The position numbers and the translations under genes were made by a program. The notes under the pieces were generated by a model. The model worked only from the letters and a program-made list of their open reading frames with translations, was not told the origin of the DNA and did no database searches. DNA of 64,000 nucleotides from Sclerotinia nivalis (lineage: Eukaryota; Ascomycota; Leotiomycetes; Helotiales; Sclerotiniaceae), in NCBI GenBank assembly GCA_029531795.1, contig JAPEIS010000001.1, forward strand, positions 5,270,001 to 5,334,000. The letters run 5' to 3'. This document shows positions 12,678 through 23,200 of the stretch, piece after piece (the stretch's first letter is position 1; every line of letters starts with the position of its first letter).

Positions 12678-13656
12678 ATATGTAACTGAAATTTTTTTCT
12701 TTCTTTCATGACATTCATCATTCTACAGCTCAATTGTTTATTTATGATATCACGACAGCGATTTTTTTTTACCTACAATTGTGTTCCTAACACTTCATTA
12801 CTTCATTAGCGATTTTAGGGGTCTGGTTTTTTCATGTATGGATTGCACTTTGGATATGAACGGGTTTTTCATGTCACAATGTGAGGATGTGCCTAATTTC
12901 AGGCTGGCAGGAGTTTTCTCACAGATTTTCTTTTCGGATCTCTAGGGTGGCTTTTATATTTGCTGGGATGGAAGGAATGGAGGCAATTCATTTGGGAGGA
13001 AAGGATATCATATGAAGGTGTGGTAGGATGGATGCAAGATGAAAGTATGACATATGAGATGAAGGAAAGAATTCAGATAAAAATATAAGGGAGCTAGGGA
13101 CTGCATATGGACAGTATCCTTTGAGAAAGTGTGGCTACACAGGACATTTACTTCTCTTTATATTTCTTTTTTGATTCCCAACTTTATGAAGTACAGTACA
13201 GTACAGCACAGCACAGGGACAGCTTCCTTTTTTAAATTTCAACTTGCAAGAGATCCAAAATGAACAAAATTTTACTTTATTGCAAACCCTTCCCATTCTT
13301 TCTTGTAAATTCATCTCTTTCAAATAAAACACTTTCTTCTTTGATATGTTACTTATAATATAGTATATTATTATATTATTGTATCGTAATTGCCCTTTTG
13401 TAGATAACTCTATGTATTTTCTTTTCTTCTCAGTTATTTATATTGATTTCTATTTGACGTATTCTGACTTTTATATATATACATGTATTGTCTATCACTC
13501 TTTAGAATTGAAAGTATAGATTGTTGATGAGATGTTAAAGAGTTATTTGACAGTATAGTATAGGCTGACTTGCTATTTATTGATGAGATAAATTGATTAG
13601 TTATAATACCCCTTTTTTGATTTTTTGAATTTCTTGGTTTTTTTGGGGGGGTGCTT

Positions 13657-13710
13657 GGATTTGATGATTGATTTGATGATTGATTTGATGATTGATTTGA
13701 TGATTGATGT
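13657..13710. repeat. 12-mer tandem repeat (TTTGATGATTGA)
   Basis: About four and a half perfect tandem copies of a 12-nt unit downstream of hapB, non-coding. Confidence 0.85.
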
Positions 13711-13834
13711 GTGGTTTGTTTTATGGTTTTTCTGAGCTAAGTTGGGTTTTCTTTTGCGGTTGATGGGGATTTTTAGATTTGTAGATGGGTGGTTTGTTTT
13801 GATGTGGTTTGGTGTGGTTTTGGGGGGAAGGGGA

Positions 13835-13880
13835 AGAAGGGGAAAGGGGAAAGGGGAAAGGGGAAGAAGGGGAAGAAGGG
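13835..13880. repeat. GGGGAAA / GGGGAAGAA purine run
   Basis: Heptamer-like repeats of GGGGAAA with GGGGAAGAA variants, purely purine on the plus strand, so the minus strand is a long polypyrimidine tract. Confidence 0.8.
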
Positions 13881-14084
13881 GGGGGATGTTTTGAAGGTTT
13901 GGAGAGTTTTGAAGGTGAGGTGAGGTGAGGTGAGGTAAAAGGGAATGGGATAGGAAGGTATGATTTGTTTGTAGGGTTTGGTATTGGGATTAGGGGGGAA
14001 GGATTGAGGATTGAGGAGGAAAAGATTAAATATCAAGGAAAAACAATTTAAAAAATTTATACAAAAATTGAACAAAAGTAGAAA

Positions 14085-14133
14085 GTAAATCCAAATCCAA
14101 ATCCAAATTTTGATTTTGATTTTGATTTTGATT
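14085..14133. repeat. adjacent hexamer runs CCAAAT and TTTTGA
   Basis: Three to four copies of CCAAAT are followed directly by four copies of TTTTGA. The two hexamers differ, so this is not a simple palindrome. Confidence 0.8.
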
Positions 14134-14498
14134 TCAATATAATCAGTACTTATAATCTACACATAGAAAACTGCTCGAGTAAATAATTTATAAATTTATC
14201 TTTAGTTGTTAATGAGTCTTTAATTGAATGAGTTTTTAATTGTCAACGAGTCTTTAATTATTGATAAAAAATTTGTCGGTAGGCACGCGTACGGGGAAGG
14301 TGAAGCTTCAACACTAGTTTCGTATTACTTGTATTGATCTGCCTGAAGAACTAGAACTATGGAAACGTCGAACTATATAAAGTACGATCGAGGCACTAGC
14401 GTCAACGCTAGTGAATTCACGTGATGAATGATGAATATCCCGACAAAAATATTTTTATTAGGAATTTTTTGAATTGGGATTTTTCAAGAATGATGAAG

Positions 14499-14525
14499 GA
14501 GTTGGAGTTGGAGTTGGAGTTGGAG
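14499..14525. repeat. GTTGGA hexanucleotide run
   Basis: Four tandem GTTGGA units in intergenic DNA, followed by a G/A-rich stretch. Confidence 0.8.
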
Positions 14526-15373
14526 GGGAGAGCTGGAGTGGGAATTAATTTGGGGATCGGTGGGCATAGTGTGGATTGGGTTATGTTTCTTAGGAGTTTT
14601 GGGCAGGAGGGGATGAGAGTGGAGGGGAGTGCAGTGGATGGAAAGGGAAGAGGAGGAAAGGGGAGGAGAGGGGAGGAGGGGAGTGGAGAGGAGAGGAAAG
14701 GGAAAGAAAGGGGAAACCCTTAGTAAGCGAGTAAAAATAACAAAATTGAGAAGTTAACGTTAACATGATATAGATATGGTGAGAATATATCTATATAATA
14801 ATAGTAAGATCTTACCTATCTACAGGACAATTAGATATTATTAGATATTGTGAAATTTAAAGAAAACATCATAAGTTATCAATAATATCCAATATTCACA
14901 TCTCCCTTACATTTACTTTCAATTTTAAAACACAAACATTATCTATCCATTCATTCACATGCATCCTCAAAGGAAAACCTCCATAAATTTATAAACAGAA
15001 TAGAATATTCTTCTTATAATTAATCTATAAGATTATCAAAATCTTATAGAAATCCATCTTCCTAGACCATCGTTCGCACTAATTATCCCTCTATCTAATT
15101 CTCCCGCCACTCAATGGCTGGTCAAGATAAATCCGAATAAAAATATTGATTCCATCCATCCATCCTCCAAAACTCGCTATGTTGAGAGATAATAGATATT
15201 TGATCACTGGGATCTTTTGTCTATACCTCTATGCCCATCCATACCCATGCCCATATCGCTATAACCACCCATCCGTCAACGCAACTCGACCCCGTACCAA
15301 CAATTTGTTAGAAATGTCAAATCCCGTTATTTCTCCGTTGTAGAAGAAATACATCTCGTATGCATGTAAATTA

Positions 15374-16698
15374 TCATTTAACTCTCCCGACAATAACTGA
15401 ATTTACCACATCTCCGAAGGGATCCATGCGTACGCAAATATCCAGATATGTAGTCACAGCCGTTGTCGTAACATCGAAATCCTATTTCCCATATCAATTA
15501 GCTTTGTGCTTTTCCCTACCTTTCCTTTAAAACCATGCCAACAACTAAAAAGGAAGAAACACATACACAATAAAGCACATTCCTCAATCCCCAAGCACCT
15601 CTCATAACCAACAAACTCCCCTTCCTCATCTTCCCCACAACATTCTTCAAAATCTCCTCTTTATCCTCCTGAATTCCTCCTACCAAAGCCGCTAACCAAA
15701 CGATATCATAATCCGAGAGATCAAGATCGTTAGAACCAGCTAACGCAGTAATAAATTTCATTCCCGTAGCTGGGAGACCCCCGAGTGATCTACAGAGATC
15801 TTGAGCTTGGGTGTTGGCAGATGGATTACTGTCGATGTTTGTAATGATGGTGGGAGGAGTTGGAGAAGAAGATTGAGGTGGAAGAGGAATAGAGGAATTG
15901 GGTGAGAGAGTGCACGACATGTGGTCTGATGTTGAAAGTGCGGATAGGATGCAGAGACTCGTGAGAGGCATAGGACCAGACCCAATAAATGCGATCTTAG
16001 TAGATGGAGATAGGACGAAGCCTGTTGAGGATATAGCGGCGAGTTCGAAACGGGTTAGGTGTTCATAGTTTTTATCGTAGGGGAAGGTGGATAGGATGCG
16101 ATGGGCTGACGATTAGTTAGTGGGTAGGATATTGGATTGGGAGATATCGATGCAGATGGGATTTTAGTTGAGAATTGGAAAGAATAGTCTAGGAGAGAAG
16201 GATATATGCAGACTTGCCATCTTCGCAGGTCTTAGCACTAGAAATGGCTTTAGCCCAGTAAGATTCCATACATGCTTCAGCAGTTGAACAAATTACTCGA
16301 AGCGCTGGTAAAATGCTAGAAATACGTGGATCGCTGAGCACCTAATGTCGGTCAGTATATATTTACATCGAAGCCCAACCTACAAAACTAACCCCTTTTG
16401 AAATTGAGTCAGGAACGATAGTGATACATGTTCCTACGAGGTCAGAAAACAAAACATTTACTGTAGGTGAAGGACTAAGATCGGCGAGTTGCGATAAGAG
16501 TGTATAAATGGAGAGGATCTTCTGGACATAGAATTCGGTTTGAGGACTAGTTGTGTCTTCGATGATGTCGAGCTTTCCGAGATCTGGAATGGGAATGATG
16601 GAGGTGCTACTGCGTTTTGATGATGCCGATGGGGTTTTGCTTTTCCAGTAGAGTTCCCTGATCGAGGATAGCAGGGAACAGGTGGTCATTCTGTCCAT
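15374..16698 (-). CDS. NAS: nicotianamine synthase-like protein
   Basis: Nicotianamine synthases condense aminocarboxypropyl groups of S-adenosylmethionine into the metal chelator nicotianamine. Joining 16698..16393, 16341..16218, 16105..15567 and 15481..15374 gives 358 residues. Family hallmarks: SPSPTVNVLFSDLVGTC at about 75-91, the SAM-binding FIGSGPMPLTS at about 183-193 preceded by FELAAISSTGF, DYDIVWLAALVG, then the terminal DPFGDVVNSVIVGRV. The last motif lies in a 35-residue exon after an 85-nt intron (GTATGT donor, GCTAAT branch). Intron 2 uses a GC donor (GCAAGT). The first coding ATG is at 16698, with a second three codons later. The product in fungi may differ from plant nicotianamine. 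The gene is convergent with hapB and has no obvious partner gene nearby. Confidence 0.87.
16106..16217 (-). other. GC-AG intron 2 of the nicotianamine synthase gene
   Basis: The donor reads G|GCAAGT and the acceptor GTCAG, with ACTAAC motifs close upstream of the acceptor. Only this join keeps phase (G|CC, Ala) and links EDAHRILSTF, in line with the family. The nearby GT alternatives have poor consensus. Confidence 0.75.
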
Positions 16699-17679
16699 GT
16701 TTGATATTTTAGGGGGGGTTTTTTTTAATAAAAATTATTCTTTGTGTGCTTGAAATCTGGAGCTGCAAGGTAGATGTGAGAGGTTAGAGTTGATATACGC
16801 GATAAAATGATAAGTGGTGAATGAGGGATAATGGAAATCTGGAGCAGATGAGGGGTCATGTAGGCCCGGGGCCACATATACAACCTCCATATTCTTTATA
16901 GTGAATTGACTGCTAGGGTGATAGATGATAGGGAGCTTTCGTATATACAAACATGGATGGGAAAGTGCACATCTGTGGGCGAAAGTAGTGTAATATTATC
17001 CATTTATCCGATAGAAAGGGAAACAGGAACACATTGGGTCGAACGTGGTGGTTGTGAGATGTTGTAAGATTACATTACCGTAAAGTGCTTTGGGCCATTT
17101 ATCTTTGGCCAATGTCTTTGCAAGCCCTGGAGTTCGATAGTTGTACACTGTAATTTTCGAAAGAAGATGGAACAGAATTTGAGCCCTTAAGAATTGTTAT
17201 GTGAGATAATCCATAGAAATTTTGCTTGTACTCTTAAATAGCCATCAAGGTGTTTTGTAAACTCCATGCACAGGTCTAACCTGGCAAGGAGACCAATCAA
17301 AAGCTCTGGATTGTTAAGACAAATGGTACCTAGTAAACCCACCTGGTGTTATATTGGATATGCAAATGAAACTTTCAATTGTGAATGTGATCTTTCCATT
17401 TGCAAATATATATGTAGTGAATGAAGTGGTGAATAAACAACAGGATGATGGGCCCCACTAGAAACCATCGGATGTGATAAAGGCAGGTACTCCCATGAAA
17501 AGTATTTCCAAAACGCAGGACCGTATTGTAGTTCTAAGATTGAAGCAAAAAGAGTGTCGATAGTTGATATATACCATAAGGAAACATTAAATTTATTCTA
17601 CATGGCAAGTAATATGAGGTGAAAGTACCCAGGGAATGAAATGATGTACAAATATAGACGAGGCACTTTTAGACGGCAA
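16699..17679. other. intergenic region upstream of the nicotianamine synthase gene
   Basis: Non-coding as far as I can see. Two GATAA elements on the plus strand lie at 16801-16805 and 16809-16813, about 105-115 nt upstream of the start codon, and TTATCCGAT at 17004-17012 reads ATCGGATAA on the coding strand. These resemble, with one mismatch for the last, sites of fungal GATA iron regulators. A role is speculative. Confidence 0.45.
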
Positions 17680-18600
17680 TGTTACGGCCTTTGGACACTT
17701 GACCATAAAAGAATGTTCGACACTTGATACCTAACACCCGCATTTAGAGAGTGAAGAATAAGGAAGAAATTGAATGATTGACTAATACACTCACACGTCA
17801 TATGATCGCATCCAATGTCTCTCTCGATAGCCAAGAAAAATCCTGGACATAGTTTTGTGGTATGCTTGATGTTGCTCAAAAAGGCTTCTCATCACACAAT
17901 TATTATTCTCCTCCATATGCTCAGCAGCTTTATGCACGAAGATTATTTTAAATGGTTTTCTTCGAGTCAACCTGAGAAAATTGTTGAAGTCTGGATGCTT
18001 CTAGTCTTGGTTGCATTCTCCCGACTAGCAATCGTAATAAAGTAGACTCAATATTTCTGGTTGAAGCAACAGATCATCGATACTAGTTAGGCGCAAGTAT
18101 TTTCCACATGTGAGACTTCATGCAAAGCGACTTGATGAGAAAAGCAACAGTTTCATTGCAAGATTGGCATCTTACCATTGGTTTTAATGCCTCCCTTCGT
18201 GAAATTGACTAGATGAGGATTTGAGACCCCACACAAAGTCGGAGGCAGTAGAAACAGTGGTCTGTAGAGTTAAGAAAGCGTAGCTACGTGCATTCATTAG
18301 TCTTACGTATTGCATCATGAGAGAATTGACTCACTGTATGAATGTCTCGAGGTCGGAATATTTCCGGATGTTATAATACGGACAGTGAACAGTATCCATA
18401 TTACGATTTAGTGATCGTACCTGAAGACATCTGTAGACACTGAAGGCACTTGATGGGTCATGATTGCATTGCGGCGAGACTGTTTCGGGTGGAGATGCGC
18501 TAATAGGTAGGCAATTCAAGCAGACCACGCATATATCCGTTGTTCGACGAGCTTTGGGGGGGGTTTTTGGTAGAATTGGGGCCAGGGCTGTTCTTCACAG
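17680..18600 (-). pseudogene. decayed RING-between-RING (RBR/IBR) ubiquitin ligase
   Basis: Fragments of an RBR E3 ligase lie in the right order on the minus strand but in broken frames. Near 18400-18540 is a RING1 remnant (ICVVCLNCLPIS, then CNHDPSSAFSVYRCLQ and DTVHCPYYNIRKYSDL) in which several zinc-binding Cys are replaced. Near 18190-18265 is HCFYCLRLCVGSQIL, matching the start of an IBR domain, ended by a stop. Near 18100-18182 is MVRCQSCNETVAFLIK. At 17793-17860 is the RING2 start CPGFFLAIERDIGCDHMTC. I could not find splice sites that restore one frame, and ligands are missing, so I call it a pseudogene. It could instead be a rapidly evolving family member with unusual introns. Identification rests on motif memory, not a search. 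Confidence 0.6.
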
Positions 18601-20207
18601 AAGACACAGTAACAGCGTCGTGCTGTTTGAGGACTTAAGCTAGTCCAATAGCAAAGGTGATCCAAAATGACTAACATTGTCAAATTTAGGAAGATAGCAC
18701 CGGTTCGATATAAACTGCGCATTACCACATAAGCGTGCTTTTTGACCATGCTTTGCGAAACCTCATACAAAGTAGATACGATCCGCGGAATTGCCAGGCT
18801 CCTTCATTGTTTGAGAATAACAGTAGGCCGGACGATGCCCCTGTAGTTGTTTTGAAAGAAATACTTTCCCAATATAAAAGCAACAGGAAGTACAATACCA
18901 CTTACTTCACTAAAAGGAATATATAGCAGTTCTGCAATGGCGCTGTACTGAGGATTGCAAGTGAGACAAAGTCAATGGCAAAGGGAGCTATCGACAACTT
19001 TCTTCATTTGTATATGATTATCATTTCACCCTTACATAAATCTGGAGAAGACAACAGTATTGGACCCCTTGTAATGTCGAGGGATAATTATTCATCACTT
19101 GTTGTCATGTTGCTTTTGATTTGAAACGATGTTCCAATGGAGAAAAGTCCACTGAATTTCTCTGGTATCAAAATCTGCCTCAACTTCACCGTGCAAGAGT
19201 CTCGCAAGGCTTTCGGACTCCTGAACCAATGATTATCATAGGCCAAATGATAGCTCATATTCCGCATCGATGGCCCAGTTTGGCCTCAAACCGCAAAGAT
19301 TCCATCATCAATTGTTCACCGCGGAATGCACCATAGTGGAAAGGGCACACTGAAGATATTCCGTGACCATCAACGAATTTGATCTATGGTGGGGTATTTC
19401 GAGCAATGTTGTCGAAGGTAAACGTGAATGTTCAATGAGGAGGAGGTATTTTGCAATGATAATAACTTACTATTATATCAATTAATCATCATACAAACCT
19501 CAATTCCTAATTCCACTGGCTAGTAATGTGGCCATAAGAGAGTCATTATCATTCTATGCATTAGAACAGGGTGTGAGATGACTGAAAGAACCTGAAATGC
19601 AATACTAAATGGGTTGTGAAGCCCTAGTTTTGAGTTCATAGACACACCAGAACTCTCTTGAAAGCCAACCTAGCAGCATTCTTTGCTTTCCTCATAAGGC
19701 TAACCATACTCTATGTGGCGCTAGCTAGTATTCACCAATCATGATCTCTGCTGACTATTTAGCTTCGCTTATATAAGCATTCGGAGTCTTTTCAATCCCC
19801 CCATCCATCCAAAATGTTAAGCCTTGTCTATCAGAAAGCATAGAATTAATTGTCAGGACCGAATTCAATCAGGAAGAAGAACGTTTTTAACTTTTTACGA
19901 CATCGCGACGGAACTTTCATTTCGAAACTTAATATAATTCGAATCCCTCACTTTCTGTGAACTACTGGTCAAATAGTCAATTTAATAGTTTCCACAACGT
20001 CTCTGTACTTTGCCATCTTTTCTCGAAAGCCTCCAGTTTAAGTCGCGAAATACTTGGGGACGCACACCAATTCTGTTTGCACATAGCTACCGGTACTTTT
20101 CGAGCCTGACGATATAATCTATTGTAATCGGTGTTACTTTCTTGCGCCGCATGAAGTAATACTCGCAAAAGGCTTGCGCCAATGCGAATTCCGCTGCTAT
20201 TGCAGCC
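18601..20207. other. intergenic region between the RBR relic and tra1
   Basis: No recognisable coding exon. Several open frames of 60-140 codons exist but show no family motif; those beyond 19977 on the minus strand are antisense to tra1 exon 1. The N-terminal part of the RBR relic may extend to about 18770. The last few hundred bases should hold the tra1 promoter. Confidence 0.5.
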
Positions 20208-23200
20208 ATGGCTTCTAATAACATAGAGGTCCTCGTTCAGAGGTTGAGCTCTGCAGATACTGGTATGCCTTTCAATCGCGTGACTTTTTCTTGATGCCAA
20301 ATACTTGTCATAAAATGGTTCAAAAAAGCTTATGCTAACTTGAATGCGACAGATCTCAAACTCAAGGTAGATGCTGCCGTTCAGTTGCGCGATGGCCTCG
20401 AGCATTACATCGCCGGCCCCATATACTCAGCATTTCTAAGAAAGCTCATGCCAATTTTTATAAATTGCTTGAAGGGACCTCCTGTATTCATTAGCACTTC
20501 TTTGGATCAGGTAGGTATTAAAGTAACGAGATGGGTGGCAGAGTGCTTACATGGGATTTTAGAAATTTCGATGTTGCGTCCTGGAGATACTTCATCGTCT
20601 ACCAACGAATCCCCCAGAAGCGTTCGAGCCATACGCGGCTGAAGTGGTGGATCTCTTGATAAGTTTAGTCAGGATAGACAACGAGGAGAATGCTACGCTA
20701 TGTGTGAAGACAATCATGGATCTCATGCGAAGTCAGACTAAGGTTCTGCAAGACAAAGTACAAACGTTCCTTGGTCTCATCCAAGAACTGTTTGATCAGA
20801 TGGACTCGGTTGTCCGTGATCAATTAGATAATTATGCCACTGGTTCTAATCCAACTGGTGTCCCTTCCACACCTGGGAGTTCACAGACATTTCAGAATTC
20901 TCCTCGGCCTGGCTCGCCCATTGCCTCTGTCACAGATATTGGCCAAGATCCACAACAGCAGACACGGAAGCTACTGAAGGGCATGCAATCATTTAAAGTC
21001 CTTGCTGAATGTCCCATCATTGTCGTATCGATATTCCAGGTATATCGCAATTCCGTGCCTCAGAATGTCAAATTATTTATCCCGCTCATCAAAAGCGTAC
21101 TTTTACTCCAAGCTAAACCACAGGAGCAAGCCCATGCGGAAGCAGCGAAAAGAGGTACAATATTCACAGGTGTCAGTCCGGATATTAAGAATCGAGCGGC
21201 CTTTGGTGAATTTATTACAGCGCAGGTAAAGACTATGAGTTTTCTAGCTTATCTGTTAAGGGTCTACTCGCAACAGCTTACGGATTTCCTTCCCACGCTA
21301 CCGGACATAGTAGTGAGGCTGTTGAAGGACTGCCCCCGCGAAAAATCGGGAGCTCGAAAAGAGCTACTGGTGGCGATCAGACATATAATTAACTTCAACT
21401 TTAGAAAGATATTCCTCAGAGTGATAGACCAACTTCTTGATGAAAGAACACTTATTGGAGATGGGTTGACTGTGTATGAAGGCATGCGACCTCTGGCCTA
21501 CAGCATGTTAGCCGATCTGATTCATCATGTCCGAGACGCTTTGGAACCTGGTCAGATTCGGAAAACCGTTGAGGTATACACCAGGAACCTACAAGATAGT
21601 TTTCCCGGCACGAGCTTTCAGACGATGAGCGCAAAGTTGTTGCTCAATATGGCCGAGTGTATTGCGAAAATGCCTAGCAAGACAGATGCTCGTCACTACT
21701 TGATAATGATACTTAATGCTATTGGAGATAAGTTCGCAGCAATGAATCGCCAGTATTCCAATGCAGTCAAGCTCTCGAAGCATTATTCTCAGCAGTCCCT
21801 CGATGCTGCACCTGAGAATTACCTAGCAGATAAGGACAACCCGCCGGATTGGGACGAGATTGACATCTTCTCAGCTATGCCTATCAAGACTTCGAATCCT
21901 CGCGACAGGGGCGCAGATCCAGTGGCTGATAACAAATTCTTGTTCAAAAATCTCATGAATGGCCTGAAGAACACATTTTACCAATTGAAAGCCTGTAATG
22001 GTGGTTCACCAATTGAACTTTCGAATGCTCCTCCGCACTGGGCAGAAGTGTCACATGGTTTTTCTGCGGAAGAAGTTCAGGTTATCATAAAACTTTTCCG
22101 AGAAGGAGCCTATGTGTTTCGATATTACGAGATAGAGAAACCCGCGACAGAATCGCAGTACTCATCACCTGTTGAATTTATGGCAAACCATTATATGGTA
22201 TCCAGCAGCAAGGAGGAAAAAGATCTTCTAGAAACTTTTGCCACGGTTTTCCACTGTATAGACCCGGCCACCTTTCACGAAGTATTTCATGAAGAGATCC
22301 CGAAGCTCTACGAAATGATTTTTGAGCATACTGCTCTCCTCCATGTCCCTCAATTCTTCCTTGCTAGCGAGGCGACTTCGCCCAGCTTTGCCGGAATGCT
22401 ATTGCGATTCCTTATGGATCGAATTGATCAAGTTGGCACGGCCGATGTTAAGAAGTCATCCATTCTTCTTCGACTGTTCAAGTTAGCTTTTATGGCTGTG
22501 ACTCTTTTCTCGAACCAAAATGAGCAAGTTCTATTGCCACACGTCGTTAATATTGTGACAAAGTCCATCGAACTTTCGACGACCGCCGAGGAACCTTTGA
22601 ACTACTTTCTATTACTGAGATCACTGTTCAGAAGTATTGGCGGAGGAAAGTTCGAACACCTTTACAAGCAAATCCTCCCTCTTTTAGAGATGCTATTAGA
22701 GGTCCTCAACAATCTACTTATGGCCGCGCGCAAACCCGCAGATCGGGACCTTTACGTAGAACTCTGTTTAACAGTGCCGGCACGATTGAGTAACCTTCTT
22801 CCTCATCTTAGCTATTTGATGCGACCTCTCGTAGTGGCTCTACGCGCAGGTTCTGATCTCGTCGGTCAAGGATTGCGAACATTGGAACTATGCGTGGACA
22901 ATTTGACTGCAGACTACTTGGATCCAATAATGGCACCGGTCATCGATGAACTGATGACTGCTTTATTTGACCATCTTCGACCAAATCCTTACAGTCATTT
23001 CCATGCACATACTACCATGCGTATACTTGGAAAGTTGGGAGGTCGCAACAGAAGATTTATGACTGGTGCCCCCAATCTCAATTTCCAGCAGTTTGCGGAT
23101 GACATCACAACCTTTGACTTGAAGTTGATCGGCTCCAAGAAGGAGAAGCCTTTTCCGGTCGAGATAGGAATCGACCTTGCTATCGGGAAGCTGATGGAAG

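Larger units (their letters stand above)
12678..15373. other. repeat-rich intergenic region between convergent hapB and NAS
   Basis: This holds two 3' ends facing each other. No open frame with a recognisable domain is present. It is dense in simple sequence (12-mer, GGGGAAA, CCAAAT/TTTTGA and GTTGGA runs, annotated separately) and has three near-copies of a GAGTCTTTAATT-type unit around 14210-14270. The G/A-rich open frames near 13.8 and 14.6 kb are products of these repeats. Confidence 0.6.

Noticed and set aside
13657..13710. CRISPR-like regular repeat
   Set aside because: Units are directly tandem without spacers, in a eukaryotic genome; it is a minisatellite.
14421..14723. 100-codon Gly/Glu/Arg-rich open frame
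   Set aside because: It is produced by GTTGGA and purine-rich simple repeats, without any motif.
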